From Dipteris shenzhenensis (lineage: Eukaryota > Polypodiophyta > Polypodiopsida > Gleicheniales), in assembly GCA_047967505.1 (NCBI GenBank), contig CM106540.1: a stretch of DNA of 64,000 nt; one strand, given 5' to 3'. A program made the translations under genes and the position numbers. How positions within the stretch are numbered: position 1 is the stretch's first letter; the number at the start of each line of letters is the position of its first letter. The notes under the pieces are model-generated. The model was not told where the DNA came from. It saw only the letters and a program-made list of their open reading frames with translations, and made no database searches. Of this stretch, positions 20,690 through 29,940 are shown one piece after another.

Positions 20690-22620
20690 TGGAAATGAGT
20701 TTGAGGCAATGTAGTTTTGGATAATTTTACTGATTCTGTGGGGAAGGAAGCCATTGTCCTTGCAAACGTCAATAAGTTACGATAAGTGAAAAAAGGCATC
20801 AAATTCATCAGAGCATGAGTAAAGGATAGGGAGAATAAAGGTTAGGCAGACTTTGTAAGATGATGAAAAAGGTCGGTTGTTATGGCAGCAAATAAGGGAG
20901 ATGGTGGGAAAATTGAGGAGTTTTTTTCTTCCAAACAAATGTGGAAGATAAATCTCCAAGAAAAGGGGGGGAGAGGGAGATGTGAGTGTTTAAAAAGGTG
21001 CAAGAGAGTTCAATGAGATTTTGGTTGGTGTTGATAAAGGAGGAGGTTAAGCTGCATTTGAGGGAGATGATGTAAAGAGGGTAGATGGTAAGGGGGTCAT
21101 CCTCATTAAGAGGTTTGGAGGGGTCGAGGAAATCGGTGATGAGAGGATTATTGATGATGAAGAGTATGTCACCGGACATACCTAAAGGTAAGGAGAAAGA
21201 GAAAGAGAAAGCCAAAAAGGCCAAGACATGCTAACTTCTTTATGAACTTGAACTCGGAAGAAGTGAGATACAAGTGGCACCAAAGAGGTGAACAAGAGAA
21301 GCCCATAGGGATGCCTTTAGATTGGGTCTAGCAGAGAGAGCCAGCTTGGATAACACAGGAATCAAGAAGAAGGTGGTTGTAGCTTAGAAAAGTATCAAAG
21401 CTAAAGAGAGTTTTTACATTAGCCCTTTTTGTGAGCTGGATACTATCAAAAGTGAGATAGAAGCCTTTGTAGCCTACTTTTGAAGCATGTTCGCAAAAAT
21501 AGGTAAGGGATTCCATAAGGCTAAAAGGGCCAAAATGGGGAATGGCTTCGTAGCGATTTGCTATGTCAACAGTATATAAGGAGTGAATCTCAAGGGGTAA
21601 ATTTACAAGGAATTGTAAGTTAGAATTAATGCCCCAAAGCATGTTTGTGGATACATTGAGAAAGTTTTTATGAGTGGAATGTCATTTTTCTCCCTCTACG
21701 GAGATGACGTTTTTTAGCTCTTTGAGCCCTGAGGCTAAGAGATTAGTAAGTGAGGAGAAGATGCAGTTATGGGCATTGGTAAGCCAACGAAAGCTATGTT
21801 TGTGTGCCTTGTAGCTGCACATGAGATAGGGTAAAGAGTTGAAAGAGAAAGGAAGATTGAGCGAAACAAGACTAGAAGCAAGGGATGAAAGAGTGGTAGA
21901 AGGGGTGTTGGATGAGGGTAGGAATTCAGAGGAGTTTAATCTTTCAAGCCGGGTTAGGGTGTGTACTAAAAATTTGCAAAGAATGATGGGGGTTTGGGAG
22001 GCCTTATCTAGACTGGTGATGAAAACATGGCCAAGATGCCAGTTAACTTCATCAAGAAGAGTTTTATCTTCAAGAGGTGACTTTTGGGTTTTACGGAGGG
22101 GAAAGAAGGCACAGAAATATTTCCAAAAAAGAAGGGAGAGGCTTTCTAAAAGGGGGTTAGGGTCCAAATTTAGGGAGAAACAGACATCGTGAAAGGTTTG
22201 GATGAGTGCTTGAAGAGCGAGATGTGGATCTAGAGGTGTGATAGGAATGTGATTAAGGCCATAACGAATGTGGGAGCGGAGAAAGGGATGATGAAAGAAG
22301 CTAGGGTCAGAGGTACAAATATGGAGTTTGTTATTAAAGGATTTGAGAAAGGGTTTAAACCTTTTGAGAGAAGTGCAAAGACAAGACAAGGTGAAGTTTT
22401 CTGCTAAGAAAGTGAGTTTAGGCTTGTAGAGAAGGGATCTAAGGGGAGGCATATATTTCCAACTAAAAGCAAAAGTGTCAAAGGATTGAACAGTGTCTGA
22501 AAGGGAATTCAAATGTAAAAGTAGAGTATTTCTATAAAGGGACTTAGGAGGGGTTTTAGTTAGAATTTTGTTAGTGTACAGAACATGAAAATATTTCACT
22601 TTCTTTTGAATATGAGACAA
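20690..22620 (-). pseudogene. Reverse transcriptase, Penelope-like/rvt-type, decayed
   Basis: Frame 22620-21682 (312 codons) covers the N-terminal part and RT motif 2: MCSYKAHKHSFRWLTNAH near residues 266-283, comparable to the PKxHKxxxxR region. Frame 21642-21328 has SLYTVDIANRYEAIPHFG, with the motif A Asp at residue 26, and GFYLTFDSIQL. After a TAG near 21330 the same frame continues with GIPMGFSCSPLWCHLYL (motif B). At about 21164-21190 the YxDD motif is damaged by a stop and shift, with GDILFIINNP readable in the next frame. Thumb-like sequence follows: LNFPTISLICCHNNRPFSSS and FILPILYSCSDEFDAFF (20959-20777). Order and spacing fit one RT. No nuclease domain is attached. Confidence 0.7.
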
Positions 22621-22689
22621 CTATAAATGTAGCAAATCATTGATGAGAAGGGTAGCAGTGCATACCTCGGGAGAACCAGATGGGGCAAT

Positions 22690-23241
22690 TTGCAAAATTA
22701 AAGAGCCGAAGTAGATCAACGCTTATCTCAATTGATTGAGTAGTGTAGATCATCATCAAGAGCTTTAACTTTGGGAACTAAAGCAATGGAGGAGGTCGAA
22801 AGCTATCGTCAAGCCACCATGAGGTGATGAATGGGATTAGAAAGCAAATGGAGCACGATAAACGCTAAAGTAAATACCTACTTCTCCTAACACAGACGAT
22901 ACAGGGAGCCAGTTACTGAAGTATAGGAAGTATTGTGAGAACACGAGCAAAACAAAAACTATTACGTGGCAAAATGAAAGAGGGTTGAAAGAAATGCATT
23001 ATTGTTGCATACCTTGGATGTCCCCATTAGGGATAAGGGAGGTGCAGCGCTTGTCAGCAAAGATGCTCAGGGTATAAGGATGTCCTGAACCTTGCAGCTT
23101 GTAGGAGATATGATACAGAAATTCATAGCCCCCGAAAGTAGAGGTTGCAACTGGTATAGGGGATAGTGTACGAAAATTATCCATGTTACAAGGCAACACT
23201 ATGAAGGAAAATGCTACGAAAGGGATGAAGAAGATTCTCAT
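22690..23241 (-). other. Exon-like segments between the RT and the right repeat
   Basis: A minus-strand frame from 23241 starts MRIFFIPFVAFSFIVLPC, a likely signal peptide, and continues GGYEFLYHISYKLQGSG and FADKRCTSLIPNGDIQ to a donor (CAAG|GTATGC) near 23013. A second segment near 22735-22682 reads LIYFGSLILQIAPSGSPE and ends at GAG|GTATGC. These look like exons of a secreted or membrane host protein that I do not recognise. They could be 5' sequence captured by the element or the site into which it inserted. Confidence 0.35.
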
Positions 23242-23326
23242 AGTGCCTATAAACCATAATTAGTATGATGCCACCGCTTCTCTTCAAGGCTACACCTGGT
23301 CCCTAGTATGATCATTTTAACCTTAG

Positions 23327-25325
23327 GGGTGTGTAGAATTATGTTAAGAGAATAATGGGGGTGATGAAGTGGGGGGTATGGTGAAGAAATAGACATATGC
23401 GTAACCAATGAAAGAGAAACTAGGTTAAATGGTCAAAATGACAGTCATAAATAAATAGAAAATAGGGAGAGAAAGGAAAATTTTGGAGAGACTATTTAGA
23501 GGAGATAAAGCCAAAGAGAAGGAATAAGGGATATGGCAATTAAAAAGAAAAGGGTAAGGAGACAAACTAGAAAATTAAGAAATAAGGGGGGAGTTATGTA
23601 TAGAGATAGAGGGGGTTTGGGTGCATTTATTTTGAACAAAAGAAAGGGTAAGGAGACAAACTAGAAATTTAAAAATAAGGGGGGAATTATGTATAGAGAT
23701 AGAGGGGGTTTAGGTGTATTTATATAGAAGGGGGGTTACAAAGACTAATAGAAAGGGAACGAGACCAGTAAAGAGAAAAAGAAGGGCAAGAAAATTAAAG
23801 GTAAATAGGGGGAAGGGGAAAGTCAGTAAAAGGTAGGGGATTTTTTAGAAAAAACTATCTAAAAAGAGGAGTAAAGAGAAAGGAAGGAAAGGAAAGTTAA
23901 AGGTGCAAAAGAGGAAGGGAAAGACCAATATTAATTGTTTAAACTAAAGAGCCGAGAGGGGTTAAAGGGGGTTTAACGGAAGAAACTAGAAAGGGGGGGG
24001 GGGAGAATAAACACTAAAGCAGTAACAAGGGAAGGAAACTAGACAAGGGGGAGGGGGGACAAGAGAATAAACACTAAAGCAGTAACAATGGAAGGAACCT
24101 CAAAGTCCATGGTAGAATCGTCGCACAGAATTCAGAGGTGGAATGATGGTGTGAATCGAGCATCGTGCTAGCAGCATCGCCCGGTGGACAAACGAGAGAA
24201 AAGGTATAAGGGAAGTAGATGCACTAGTTGCAAAAGGCATGTAGATTTCGTTGACCAGCTAATGAAGGAGAGGAGAGGATTATGGGAGGTTGCAATGGAA
24301 GGTAGCACTAGCTAGTACTAGAGTAGCATGGGCACGGAGTAGAGTAGGAGTAGTAGTCACAGGCAGTAAGTGATCGGGGAAGGTGGTGCAGAAGGGAGGG
24401 CTACCAAGGAAGCTACGAGAGCAAGCAGAGAGTGCACAGGTAGTGGGGGAAACTGGAGAGCTATGTGTAGAGGGCTAGTGTGAGGGGAGGACCGTAGTGT
24501 AGTGAGAAGTAGGAGAAGGGTGGGGGTTAATATATAGGGAGGGTAGGGTAGTCAGGGAGTCGGGGGAGGTAAGGGGTTTAGTGGGATGTGAGGCAAGGTA
24601 TTAGGTTCGTGCTTCAAGGATTTAGATAGGGCTTTAACACATAGTGAGGGAGAGAGAAAAGGTAAGGGCTGTGCAAAACTAGGGGTATTTAATGAGGAGT
24701 TTTAATGAAGGAGTAGAAAAAGAAGGGGGGCGGCCGTGCGGGCTGGGGGGGTTTAGAAAAGTTAAAAATTTTAGTTTAAGATATAAAAGATTAAATAGGG
24801 AAATGGAAAAATATAGGGAAAAGGGTGATATAGAAAAATAGAAAAAGGCAATATAGAAAAAAAGTAATAAAAATATGAAAAAAGGTAATATATTGAAAAA
24901 GGTTAAATAAAAAATATAGAAAAATAGGAAAAAAGGTAATATAGAGAAAATAGAAAAGTAGGAAAAATAAGGAAATTAAATAAAAAGGTTTTCAGAAAGA
25001 AAGGTAATTAGGGAGATTAGGCAAAAGGAAAGCAGGGAAGGTAGGAAAAATAGGGTAATTAGAAAATAGAGAAGATATGAAAACAAGGAATATAGGGGAA
25101 AAAAAAAAAGGGAAATTAGGGTGTGTAAAGGATTGAGAGTTTTGATGTAAAAAAGGGGGGGGGGGGTAAAGGAAAAATAGGGGAAATTTTTGGAGGTCAG
25201 GGGAAATAGGGAGTGTAATGAGAGCGAAAGGACACAGAGTGTAAATGCAAGGAAAAAAGGAGGGGGGGGGGTTGTGGAATGGAAAGGGAAAAATGTAAAG
25301 TGAATGTTAAGGAAGAAATGAATAG
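23327..25325 (-). repeat. Right terminal direct repeat (~2.0 kb)
   Basis: This is the same unit as 18558-20557 and in the same orientation, with scattered substitutions and indels. It has lost about 170 bases around 23930 and gained about 170 bases near 25090-25265 relative to the left copy. G runs occur at 23991-24003, 25156-25166 and 25261-25270. It ends against a (GA)42 array at 25341. Confidence 0.9.
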
Positions 25326-25336
25326 GAAGTGCATGT

Positions 25337-25340
<4 letters not shown>

Positions 25341-25424
<84 letters not shown>
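25341..25424. repeat. (GA)42 microsatellite
   Basis: An uninterrupted GA array directly follows the right terminal repeat of the RT element. It makes long Ser-Leu or Arg-Glu frames on both strands that are not genes. Confidence 0.95.
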
Positions 25425-25426
<2 letters not shown>

Positions 25427-25439
25427 TAATTGTACATGT

Positions 25440-26045
25440 GAAAAAAGAAGTAATTTGTGCACGAGCACATGTGCAACATGCCAACATAGAATAGATACAA
25501 AAGCGTAAATGTATGTGTGTGTGAGGTACGCATTTGTTTGTGCACATGTACACACATACCCAAGCACAAACACCCCCCCACACACATACATACATACACA
25601 CAAGCACAATAGCCGTATACCCACACAAGGTTAAACATACACATACACATATGCCAACAACACCCACACAAATAAAGACATTGTATGATGCATTTACAAG
25701 TGCTCTCATGTGAGGCATGCAAATTGGTACATTCATGCACATTTATACTCGTGGATATGTGCACGCACATGCATACACGCATGCATGTGTGCACAAGCGT
25801 GCACACACACACACAGAGTATATACATATGTACATACACACATAAATAATATATGTATGTATGTATGTACATAGATGCAAACACATGGAGAACACATGGG
25901 TGCAGACAATTAGACATACTTGGAACACAAATGCTTGCTTGCATCACACACCTACATGGTATGGTGGATGTTGACATGGGTGGATGGGAGGGGTGGTGGG
26001 TGATGATGGCATATGGTTGTACGTTCCAATTTGTCATAAGGTGAG
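25440..26045. repeat. Dispersed CA-rich repeat, copy 1
   Basis: This contains AAGCACAATAGCCGTATACC, ACACAAGGTTAAACATACAC and, further on, CTACATGGTATGGTGGATG with TTCCAATTTGTC. The same blocks occur at 27140-27360 (first part only) and 39290-39760, in the same order. No coding function is visible; the long frames here are composition artefacts. Confidence 0.85.
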
Positions 26046-26105
26046 TGTGTGAGCATCTCACATGTAGAAGAGAGATGTGTGTGTTTGTGTGCGGGCGCAT
26101 GCACA

Positions 26106-26132
26106 TGTGTGTGTGTGTGTGTGTGTGTGTGC

Positions 26133-26214
<82 letters not shown>

Positions 26215-26376
26215 GATTTCATAAAAAATTTGTGTGTCTATGCGTTTGTGTGTGTATGTGCGCATGTGCACGTGTGTGTGAACGTGCATGCACATGCACA
26301 TGTGTCACGTGTGTGAACACGCATGCACATGCACATGTGTGTGGGCATGCGTGCATGCGTGTATGTATCTATGTGT

Positions 26377-26423
<47 letters not shown>

Positions 26424-26457
26424 GAGAGAGAGAGAGAAACAGAGAGAGAGAGAGAGA
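26106..26457. repeat. (GT)n(GA)n compound microsatellites
   Basis: A GT array (26106-26132) passes into GA (26134-26210). After an alternating purine-pyrimidine stretch (26225-26375), a second GA array runs 26379-26457 with few interruptions. The alternating CA/TG/CG stretch is a candidate for left-handed DNA. Confidence 0.95.
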
Positions 26458-26494
26458 AGATGCACCATATGCATTGTGTAGAGAGAAGGCCACA

Positions 26495-27370
26495 ACAATA
26501 CATGGGTCCCCTACGCTTATGTTCTTATTTTTTCGTTTCTTATTTGTGGTGGGTAGAGGAGGCTAACACATGGGGATCCAGAGGAGTTGGCAAAGTATGG
26601 TTGGTGCATACTGAAGTGATTGAAATGTTTGACATCATTGATTCCAAAGTCTAGTGTTAGTGAGGAGGAAGAGGTATTGAAAATGCTGGAGTGACAAAGA
26701 AAAGCTAACATTATGGTGGCTGAAATTCTTTGTATGTTTATTTGTCAATGCATGTTCTTTGTTTCATTTTTCTTTTTTTAGTGGCACACACATGGAAAAA
26801 TGATTGACATGTCCAAGAGGACAAGTCAAAAGCCTTGGTGCTAGTGAGGAGGGGGAAGAGGTGATGGTAGCAAAAGGACTATGGTGGTGAAGAAAGGCTA
26901 ATTGAAATGAATGCCTCCCTTTGTTTGTCTGTTTATTGACGGATATTATTGATATATTTATGGCTTGGATAATAATAAAATTTGTCATTTGTGATATGTT
27001 GGGATGGCATGTTGACCAATCAACAATGTCATGGTGCCGAAGTTATCATGTCACATGTGCATTGCCTTAAGGGTGCTTGCTTGGGTCCTAAGTCATCACC
27101 CCCCAAGTTTTCTACACAAGTAAATGTGAACAAGGAAGTAATTTGTGCAAGAGAACATGTGCAACATGCCAACATAACATAGCCACAAAAACGTAAATGT
27201 ATGTATGTGGGAGGTAGGCTTTTGTTTGTGCACATGTACACCCATGGACATACCACCCCACCCACACATGCATACATACACACAAGCACAACAGCCAGAT
27301 ACCCACACAAGGTTAAACATACACATACACATATGTCCAAAACCACAAAAATAAAGACACATATGATGAA
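26495..27370. repeat. Dispersed repeat, copy 2 (matches 38540-39440)
   Basis: It starts TACATGGGTCCCCTACGCTT and includes CATGGGGATCCAGAGGAG, TTGATTCCAAAGTCTA and the CA-rich block AAGGTTAAACATACACATAC. The same succession recurs at 38545-39440 in the same orientation. It appears to be a non-coding interspersed family of at least 0.9 kb, possibly extending into the copy-1 blocks. Confidence 0.8.
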
Positions 27371-27379
27371 TTCATAGCT

Positions 27380-28685
27380 TCCTTCAATGAGGGTCTAGGC
27401 TATCTTGGATGCAAAATTGAAACATGGCATACATGGAGAGCCAGTTGCGCAGAGGTGTTGGATGGCCAGGTTCACCCTCTCAAACTATCTCTGTATATGG
27501 ACAGATGCTATACGTGGACAAATTTAATGGGAACTACGGCTTTCTTATTTTAAGGGAGTAAATGGATGTCAGCTGAAAGGGAGCAAAGAGATTATACCAT
27601 TGTGGGTCTAGTGTCTAGTTGAAGGTAAACTTGGTATACTGGTGTAGGTAGGCTAGACTTGGATGGGATAAGTGAGGCCATGATCATAAGTGGCAAATGA
27701 TCTACACAAGGGAAGGGATGCATGTAACATAGTCTGGGAAACAAGTATAGCCTGTCGACTCCCTGATTGAAAAGACCATTTTATATGATGAAGCAATACA
27801 CATGCCATATGACATAACTGTGATGGACATGAAGCAAACGATGGTAAGTGTCAAACGAGTTTGAGAGACTTGCTTGACAACTTAGACCCACACAAATTAA
27901 TTTCAAAATATAATAACAAGACAAGGAAAAATAGTACACCAGATGAGCGACTATAGGAATGTTACAGTGGTATGGTATTGTAGGCTAGGCTTAGCTCATT
28001 TATTCTAGTCTAGTGTATTTCTTCATATCTAGGTTTTCTATATACCTTACGAATTGTACTTTAAATTTTTGAACTATTTAGTGGAGCTTTTTGTATGGAT
28101 TGTCATCTTGTATTCTATGTCCACTTCTGTCTGCTGACCCAACATGCGGGAACAACAGAACAATGAGCCCTCTTTTAAATGGAACAACAGTACAGTGAGC
28201 GCCAATTTTACACTACTAAAACAAGACAAAACATAGTACATGCAAAAAATCGGTCTAATTAATGTATATAATGAATCTAAATGGAACTAATCACCTAATA
28301 ATTGAACTAATCAAGCTACTAGAAGCAAAACAATTTCAATCACTGTGCTGGTTTAGGACAGTCACAATTTCAATCACCGAGTTGGTTGACAAGCAACCAC
28401 TGGGCTGGTTTAGGACACATTTAGGACAGTCACAATTTCATTTGTAGTAATAATATAAGAATGAAGCTTCATTATTATTTCACAAGTATGTCGAATAGTG
28501 TCGCTTTAAAGTTTCGAATAAATAGAGTCATATGCTTAATGAAGCTTCATTACTCTCGTATGATTATGTATAGTAGTGTCACTTTGAACTTCCGAATCAA
28601 GAGAGTCATCTGTTTAATAATTTGATGGCAATCGGTGAGCATAATAGGTTTGATTGGACTTACCAAGTATTGAGGATGCTTTAAT
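27380..28685. other. Unassigned region with a duplicated ~80 bp unit
   Basis: No supported gene. A short phrase (GGGCTGGTTTAGGACA with CAGTCACAATTTCA) is repeated within 28345-28440. An imperfect tandem duplication spans 28463-28620: each half has AATGAAGCTTCATTA, TAGTGTC and GAGTCAT at matching positions. Confidence 0.6.
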
Positions 28686-28851
28686 TGAGAGTGCTCCCAA
28701 CAAATAGAACGGAAGAGGGAGAGAGAGATAAACAGAGAGCCACACAAGTTTTTGGTGGGTGCAGAACACCCTAATCTTCTTTTTCATTCATTTATATATG
28801 TGAGTATTGTACATAATTGGGGTAAAGGCACAGTGACATTTAACCCCCACA
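28686..28851 (-). repeat. 3' LTR of copia family A (166 bp)
   Basis: On the minus strand it begins TGTGGGGGTTAAATG after a purine tract (AAGTGGGAGGT) and ends GAGCACTCTCA. A matching 171 bp LTR lies at 60663-60833. The minus-strand TATA box (ATATATAAATGA) lies about 55 bases from its start. LTRs this short are at the low end for plant copia elements. Confidence 0.8.
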
Positions 28852-28852
28852 A

Positions 28853-29154
28853 CCTCCCACTTAGAGGACAATGTGCCTTTAAGGGAGAACAACTAGTGAG
28901 CATACTATCCAATGCCCATCAATACATGACAATACTCAAACTACTGACTAGGTAGACTCTTCATCAGCATATCTACATGGTTATCATTTGTATGAACCTT
29001 GACAAGCTCTATGCACTTGTCCTCAAGTACCTCCCTGATGAAATGGTACCTGACCTCAATGTGTTTAGTCTTTGCATGAAAGACCAGATTCCGTGCTAGC
29101 TGAATAGCACTCATGGAATCACTATGCAATGTTGGTACATTTGTATGAATCCCC
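28853..29154 (-). pseudogene. Copia family A RNase H end, separated by a nested insertion
   Basis: The frame at 29129-28941 reads HSDSMSAIQLARNLVFHAKT and HIEVRYHFIREVLE, the C-terminal part of copia RNase H, ending near a degraded ADxxTK motif (HVDMLMKSLPS). Its N-terminal partner is at 34730-34960 beyond the inserted copia family B element. The 5 bases TCCCC at 29150-29154 form the left copy of the target-site duplication. Confidence 0.85.
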
Positions 29155-29870
29155 TGTTAGATATCAATGCTCCACTCTCATGTAACTACGTGAGCCAACT
29201 AACTCTACTTGTAAGCCCCCCATATGAGGAGAAGGCATTTGAGTAGCTCGGTAATCCGGTAGGTCCTGGTTTGAACACTAGATGGGGGCCGTGAGTGGCC
29301 TGATGGCTGGATGGAGTTGGCACATTGCCAACAAGGCTACATGTAAGTGCAGGAAGGCATCCCATGACTGACCGCATTGAGGGTAGACAGAGCATTTCTT
29401 AAGGCAGCCCACTCTCGGGTTGCAAGACCCGTTTGGAGCCCCAGATGATCCCAGATGGCTCTCGGTCGAATGGCGACCGGAGGTTAGTTGCTCTATTTTA
29501 CGCCACAGTTCTATCGTGTGGTCGATGGCCTATTTCAAGACCGACACCCAGTTGACCGTTTTGGGTGGACTGGGTCGGTCACCCAATTGGGTCCAACTGA
29601 CTACGACTAGTTGCTATATAAGAGCAAGCCCATGAAGCCCATTTCATCACTAGCTATAGCAACCCTGATTTCTTAGCATTCAGCCTCCGTCCTCTACTGT
29701 TTCCAGCTCACAGTTGAAACTTCTTTCACAGGAGTGCACGGTTGGGAGGCAACGCCATCTATTGTATCAGTCCTATAGTAATCAAAATTTTGATTCTCCA
29801 TACTATCAGTTTTCTCTCTTGCGTACGAGATCCTGTTATCTGTTGTGCACAAATGTATTATTTTCTTACA
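29155..29870 (+). repeat. 5' LTR of copia B
   Basis: It begins TGTTAGATATCAATGC and ends TTTTCTTACA, immediately before the primer binding site. A TATA box (CTATATAAGAG) at about 29614-29624 sits some 250 bases from the LTR end. By eye it differs from the 3' LTR at roughly one site in ten to fifteen, mostly transitions, so the insertion is old. Confidence 0.95.
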
Positions 29871-29882
29871 TGGTATCAGAGC
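29871..29882 (+). other. Primer binding site (initiator tRNA-Met type)
   Basis: TGGTATCAGAGC lies directly after the 5' LTR. It is the standard plant copia primer site complementary to the 3' end of initiator tRNA-Met. Confidence 0.95.
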
Positions 29883-29940
29883 CTAGACTTTAGCAAGAAG
29901 ATTTGGTAGTGTGTTTCTATTTGCGAGCAGATTGTGAGAG

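Larger units (their letters stand above)
18558..25325 (-). mobile_element. RT element with ~2 kb terminal direct repeats (Penelope/rvt-like)
   Basis: Two long same-orientation repeats (18558-20557 and 23327-25325) bracket a minus-strand RT pseudogene. The RT motifs differ from copia, gypsy and LINE enzymes and resemble those of Penelope-like and rvt-type RTs. The repeats lack convincing TG...CA LTR ends and no tRNA primer site was seen, as in the pseudo-LTRs of Penelope-like elements. Both inner and outer right-hand boundaries meet microsatellite: the left copy ends at (GT)n and the right copy at (GA)n. No integrase, RNase H or GIY-YIG domain was found between the repeats. The element family is an inference and needs a phylogeny. 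Confidence 0.6.

Noticed and set aside
19388-25270. Telomeric repeat arrays next to the RT element
   Set aside because: GGGTTTA-like words occur singly among purine-rich sequence, with no tandem TTTAGGG array.
18558-25325. Ordinary LTR retrotransposon
   Set aside because: No primer site, polypurine tract, TG...CA ends, integrase or RNase H, and RT motifs do not fit copia or gypsy.
24976-26498. Long open frames of 86-441 codons, both strands
   Set aside because: They are created by GA, GT and CA arrays (Ser-Leu, Arg-Glu, His-Thr runs) with no domain and overlap each other on both strands.
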